A DNA stretch of 64,000 nt from Mnemiopsis leidyi (Eukaryota > Ctenophora > Tentaculata > Lobata > Bolinopsidae). Shown one piece after another: positions 60,525-64,000 of the stretch (the stretch's first letter is position 1; each line of letters begins with the position of its first letter). Below the pieces are notes generated by a model, which searched no databases, had not been told where the DNA came from, and was given only the letters and a program-made list of their open reading frames with translations. Position numbers and translations under genes: made by a program. The stretch is taken from contig JH153850.1 in assembly GCA_000226015.1 (NCBI GenBank), forward strand, positions 53,502-117,501, given 5' to 3'.

Positions 60525-63200
60525 ATGACCGAGGGATACGAACCTATTGTTAACCAACCCGAAGAAGAAGATGTTGGAATAGAAAACACGGAAGATGATG
60601 GTTTAGCAGAAAATGGAAGCATCAGGAATGATGTTGTTAGAGAATCTGGTTGTTCTGGTGATCTTGATGAGACAGATCTTCTCGGTTCTTCAGCAGAAGT
60701 TGAAGACGGAAAATCACATGATTTTGAGATAAAAATGGAGGAAGTATGTATTTTCAGAAGTTTATTTAATTGAGCATTTCTCCAAATTGATTCGATGGCT
60801 AAATTGAAAATTTCAAAACTCTATGAATTAACCTTCTTCATACCCAGCTCGACACCGAAGGAAGGTTCAATATATTTTCAAAGATCACACTTTCTTGGAA
60901 AGACATATTCGTCAGTGCTAGTGTGGCTCCGAGCTTGCTTGACAGGTGCAAGAAGACCGACAAACCGACTTCTACAGAGATTCTTAAAGGAGGTTGTTTT
61001 ATTTTCTGGTTTGAATGTTACTTTTCTTTCTGAAATTTTAATACTTTATTCAGCAATACTATTAGACAAACAAAAGATTTTGATTTTTCAATAAAGTTGA
61101 ACGCTGACCTAAATTCAGGAAAACCTGTTCCTATTGAACACTTAATCCAGTCCAACTTTTTCGAACAGCTGTACACCTTTAACAACGTTGTGTGCTGCAG
61201 TTTCAGGATTAGTGGAGCCAGGGCAGTTTGTAGCGATCATGGGGGCAAGTGGGGCAGGCAAGACTACTCTTCTAAACACCCTGGCTTCCAGAAACAGCAA
61301 GAAACTCTCGGTTTCGGGTATTATACTAAACAAAAACACTTTTAAATGCCGCTTCACATGACTTTGCTGAGTATTTTTGATGTAGAAAAAACAATAAAAC
61401 CCTTTAAATTTATAGACAATATTTCTGAACAGGAACAATAAAGATAAACGGAAAGGAAATGTCTCAGTCTAAAACCAAATTGATAAGTGCCTATGTGCAA
61501 CAGGACGATTGCTTTATCGAAACGTTGACTGTAAAAGAAGTCATGATGTTTCATGTAAGCGTTTATGTTTCCGTTTGTCGTTACTTCGTCTTAACAAGTC
61601 TTATTCAGCAACTGATTTGATTACTGATTAGGAATTATTTGAATCTCGGTGTCTTGATTCTTTCATGCTGAATGGTTGAAAACTCTTTTAGGCAAATCTA
61701 AGGATGGACCAAAATATTTCTCCGAAGCAAAAACAGAAAAAGGTTGAAGATATTCTTGGAACCCTTGGCCTTACCAAAGTGCAAGACACATTGGTAGGCC
61801 TTCCTTCTGGAAAACGTCGTGGTATTTCGGGTAAGGATTTGAGCTTGAACTGATGGATCTTAATCACACTCATAGGGCCAGTGATTACAGGCTTGTCATA
61901 CTTGTCATACTTCAATGTTGCCCCGTGATCATCTTCAGTTCATGAGGTTTTGGACTGTACACGAATTGGAGAATTAAGGAATCATTATAAATACTCGCAG
62001 GTGGGGAAAGAAAAAGACTGTCTGTGGGTACCGAGTTGATTATGGACCCCCCTCTTCTCTTCATAGATGAGCCTACGTCTGGTCTAGATTCTTTCATGGC
62101 TGGTATGTTGTTCCTTCTGGTGTTCGCAAAACCACCATTATATTTACCATCCAAAGAAACTCTGGATTAATTTTCTTTAGACTTAGGTACAGCTCGTTTA
62201 TCGATTGCTTGTAAATGTTAATTGCTAATGATTCGAATAATTTCAGAAAATGTTGTTACATTCATAAGCCAGCTGGCTAAAGCAAACAGAACTATCCTCT
62301 GTACTATTCATCAACCAGCCTCAGAGATATTCCAACTTTTTGACAGGTTTATCTTTTGAAACACCAACAATCAACATTTTTTGGAACCCAGTTCGATTGA
62401 CTTGAATATGTGAGATGACTACATCCGGCACGCTGAGACAGAATAAAGTAGGAACTCCAATGACAAGTTTCTGTTGGTAAAATATAATAATCCCCCAGAA
62501 TATGCCTGGTGTCGGAGGGAGAGATAGCATATATGGGTGACACTACTTCAGGTTTAGATCTCTTCAAAGCAGCTGGGTATCCTTGTAAAAGCAACTTCAA
62601 TCCTGCAGACCATTTTGTGTTCACTCTGGCTGTAAGGCCGGGAAGCGAGGAATCTTGCAAGGATCGCTGTCAGGTATGAAATGCTTTACTGCACTATTAA
62701 AGTCTCATCTAGAACTGCCATGTATAATGATCATCGATTCATTGAAGTTAAACTTAGCTCGTTTAATATTAAATACTAAATATATTTAACAGCAAATAAT
62801 TGAACACTACAAAAGCTCTGCCTCCTATACTGCTATGGTGGAGAAGATAAATTCGATTTCAGATGATGCCCCTGAAGTTCTCTTCAAAAACCTCAGGTAA
62901 GGAAAACAATTTTTTGCCCTCTGTAGTCTTTAGGGATCAAATTGCATTCCTTTAAGCGGTAGATCTGACTGTTAGTTTTTTAGTTTAGACCAACTCGCTC
63001 CTGCTGAAATTTTGAATATTAAAAAGGAATAAAACGATTTGATAAGATATTTGCCTCGATTAGTTATTAATCTGATGATTTTCAGTAAAAAGCAAATTCA
63101 GCCTTCAATTTGCTCGCAAGTCGCAGAAAATTTTAAAAGAAGTCTCAAAAACATTGTGAGAAATCCTGCGTATAGCAAAGCTAGAATTATGCAATCAATA
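60525..63200 (+). CDS. ABCG: White-like ABCG half transporter, N-terminal/nucleotide-binding part
   Basis: Ten exons (446 codons, all phases consistent), continuing past the window: 60525-60743, 60848-60992, 61201-61317, 61433-61554, 61692-61830, 62001-62102, 62247-62346, 62499-62673, 62793-62896, 63086-63200. ABCG proteins carry one ATPase domain then six membrane spans and work as dimers; white carries pigment precursors. Motifs in order are Walker [11 protein letters not shown]-loop YVQQDD, signature [12 protein letters not shown], Walker [15 protein letters not shown]-loop [21 protein letters not shown] followed by a charged linker is typical of white-type members. A 73-residue acidic exon 1 ([16 protein letters not shown]) precedes the domain. 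Membrane exons must lie beyond 64000, past the foldback element. Confidence 0.93.
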
Positions 63201-63214
63201 GTAAGTTCAAGTTT

Positions 63215-64000
63215 GGCAAAAGGGTCATATAGTTTGGTGAGTGGGGCAATTGGCGCCATTGGCGCCAATGGATCCACTCAATGGAGCAAATGGATGTTCC
63301 AATGGCGCCAATGGCGATGAGGTCAGTGGTGCCAATGGTGGTCCCCATCGCCATTGGCGCCAATGGATGTGTTCCATTGGCGACAATGGCGATCGCCATT
63401 GGCGACCATTGGCGACCATTGGCGCCATTATAATGGATCCATTGGAACCACTCGATGGCGATACCTTTTTCACGATCACCACTCAGAGTGAATGGATCAT
63501 TTGGAATTACAATGTCGACAATGGTACCAATGGCGATAATGGCGACAATGGTACCAATGATACCAACAATGACGACATTGGCGCCAATGGCGACACTGGT
63601 ATCAATGGCGACAATGGTACCAATGGCGACAATGGAACCAACAATGGTACCAATTGCGACAATGGTGCCAATGACGACAATGGTACCAATGGCGCCAACC
63701 AGTAAATAATTATACCGGATTATAGCCATTGACGACAGTGGCTCCAATGGTAACAGTGGCGCCATTCATTTTTATCGCCAATTTCGCCATTGTTACCATT
63801 GTCACCAATGGCACCACTGTCGCCATTTTTGAAGCATCGTTTTTTTCTTTGTCTGATTGGCGCCATTGGCGCCAATGTCACCACTATCACCATTGAAACC
63901 ACTGTCGCCATTGGCACCTCTATGACTATCGTCAATGCCGATAATTCGGTTAATATTGATGCCATTGACGTCCATTATCGCCATTGACGCCATTGTCGCC
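63215..64000. mobile_element. Foldback-type element, copy 2, cut by the window edge
   Basis: It starts with the same GGCAAAAGGGTCATATAG terminus and follows copy 1 for hundreds of bases (GCAATTGGCGCCATTGGCGC, and the block around CACTCAGAGTGAATGGATC). It inserted 14 nt after the donor of ABCG exon 10 and is therefore intronic. The last 8 bases before it are TCAAGTTT. Confidence 0.9.

Overview
The window is from an animal genome, not a bacterial one. Its genes are split into many short exons with GT-AG introns, and minisatellites, SINE-like heads, LINE tails, MITEs and three runs of N lie between them. The gene families (UBIAD1, a CYP46-like P450, a white-like ABCG half transporter, a CXorf65-like protein) are metazoan. 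The AT-leaning base content and repeat load would suit an invertebrate, perhaps a cnidarian, but the species cannot be fixed from sequence alone. Exon coordinates below were built by hand. Every accepted junction keeps codon phase, with one exception that is reported as a frameshift.

Layout. (1) 1-12.5 kb, minus strand: the N-terminal part of an unrecognised serine-rich protein, whose introns carry several tandem arrays and a LINE tail. (2) 12.5-16.7 kb: intergenic. (3) 16.7-19.5 kb, minus: a complete UBIAD1-type prenyltransferase with a probable 5' UTR exon in a CpG-rich patch. (4) 20.6-22.8 kb, plus: an RTE-like LINE scrap, then a complete four-exon CXorf65-like gene. (5) 24.1-28.4 kb, minus: a complete 13-exon cytochrome P450 (519 aa) closest by eye to CYP46. 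(6) 28.4-36.5 kb: a gene-poor repeat zone with a SINE, a pogo-type MITE and a long inverted repeat around an assembly gap. (7) 36.5-51 kb, minus: the most interesting locus. Three common exons encode a single-pass type II membrane segment and a small six-cysteine ectodomain. At least six, and possibly eight, alternative 5' exon units upstream all end in phase 2 and can all join the same acceptor. (8) 51-60.5 kb: gene-poor, with a 1.1 kb foldback element. (9) 60.5-64 kb, plus: the first ten coding exons (446 codons) of a white-like ABCG transporter. A second foldback copy begins 14 nt past the tenth exon and runs off the window.

The genes do not form a shared pathway. UBIAD1 and the P450 are both membrane enzymes of prenoid or sterol metabolism, but they are separate transcription units on a mixed-strand map. 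The best candidate for a previously undescribed system is the alternative-first-exon cluster at 36.5-51 kb. It could give one ectodomain many different cytoplasmic tails.
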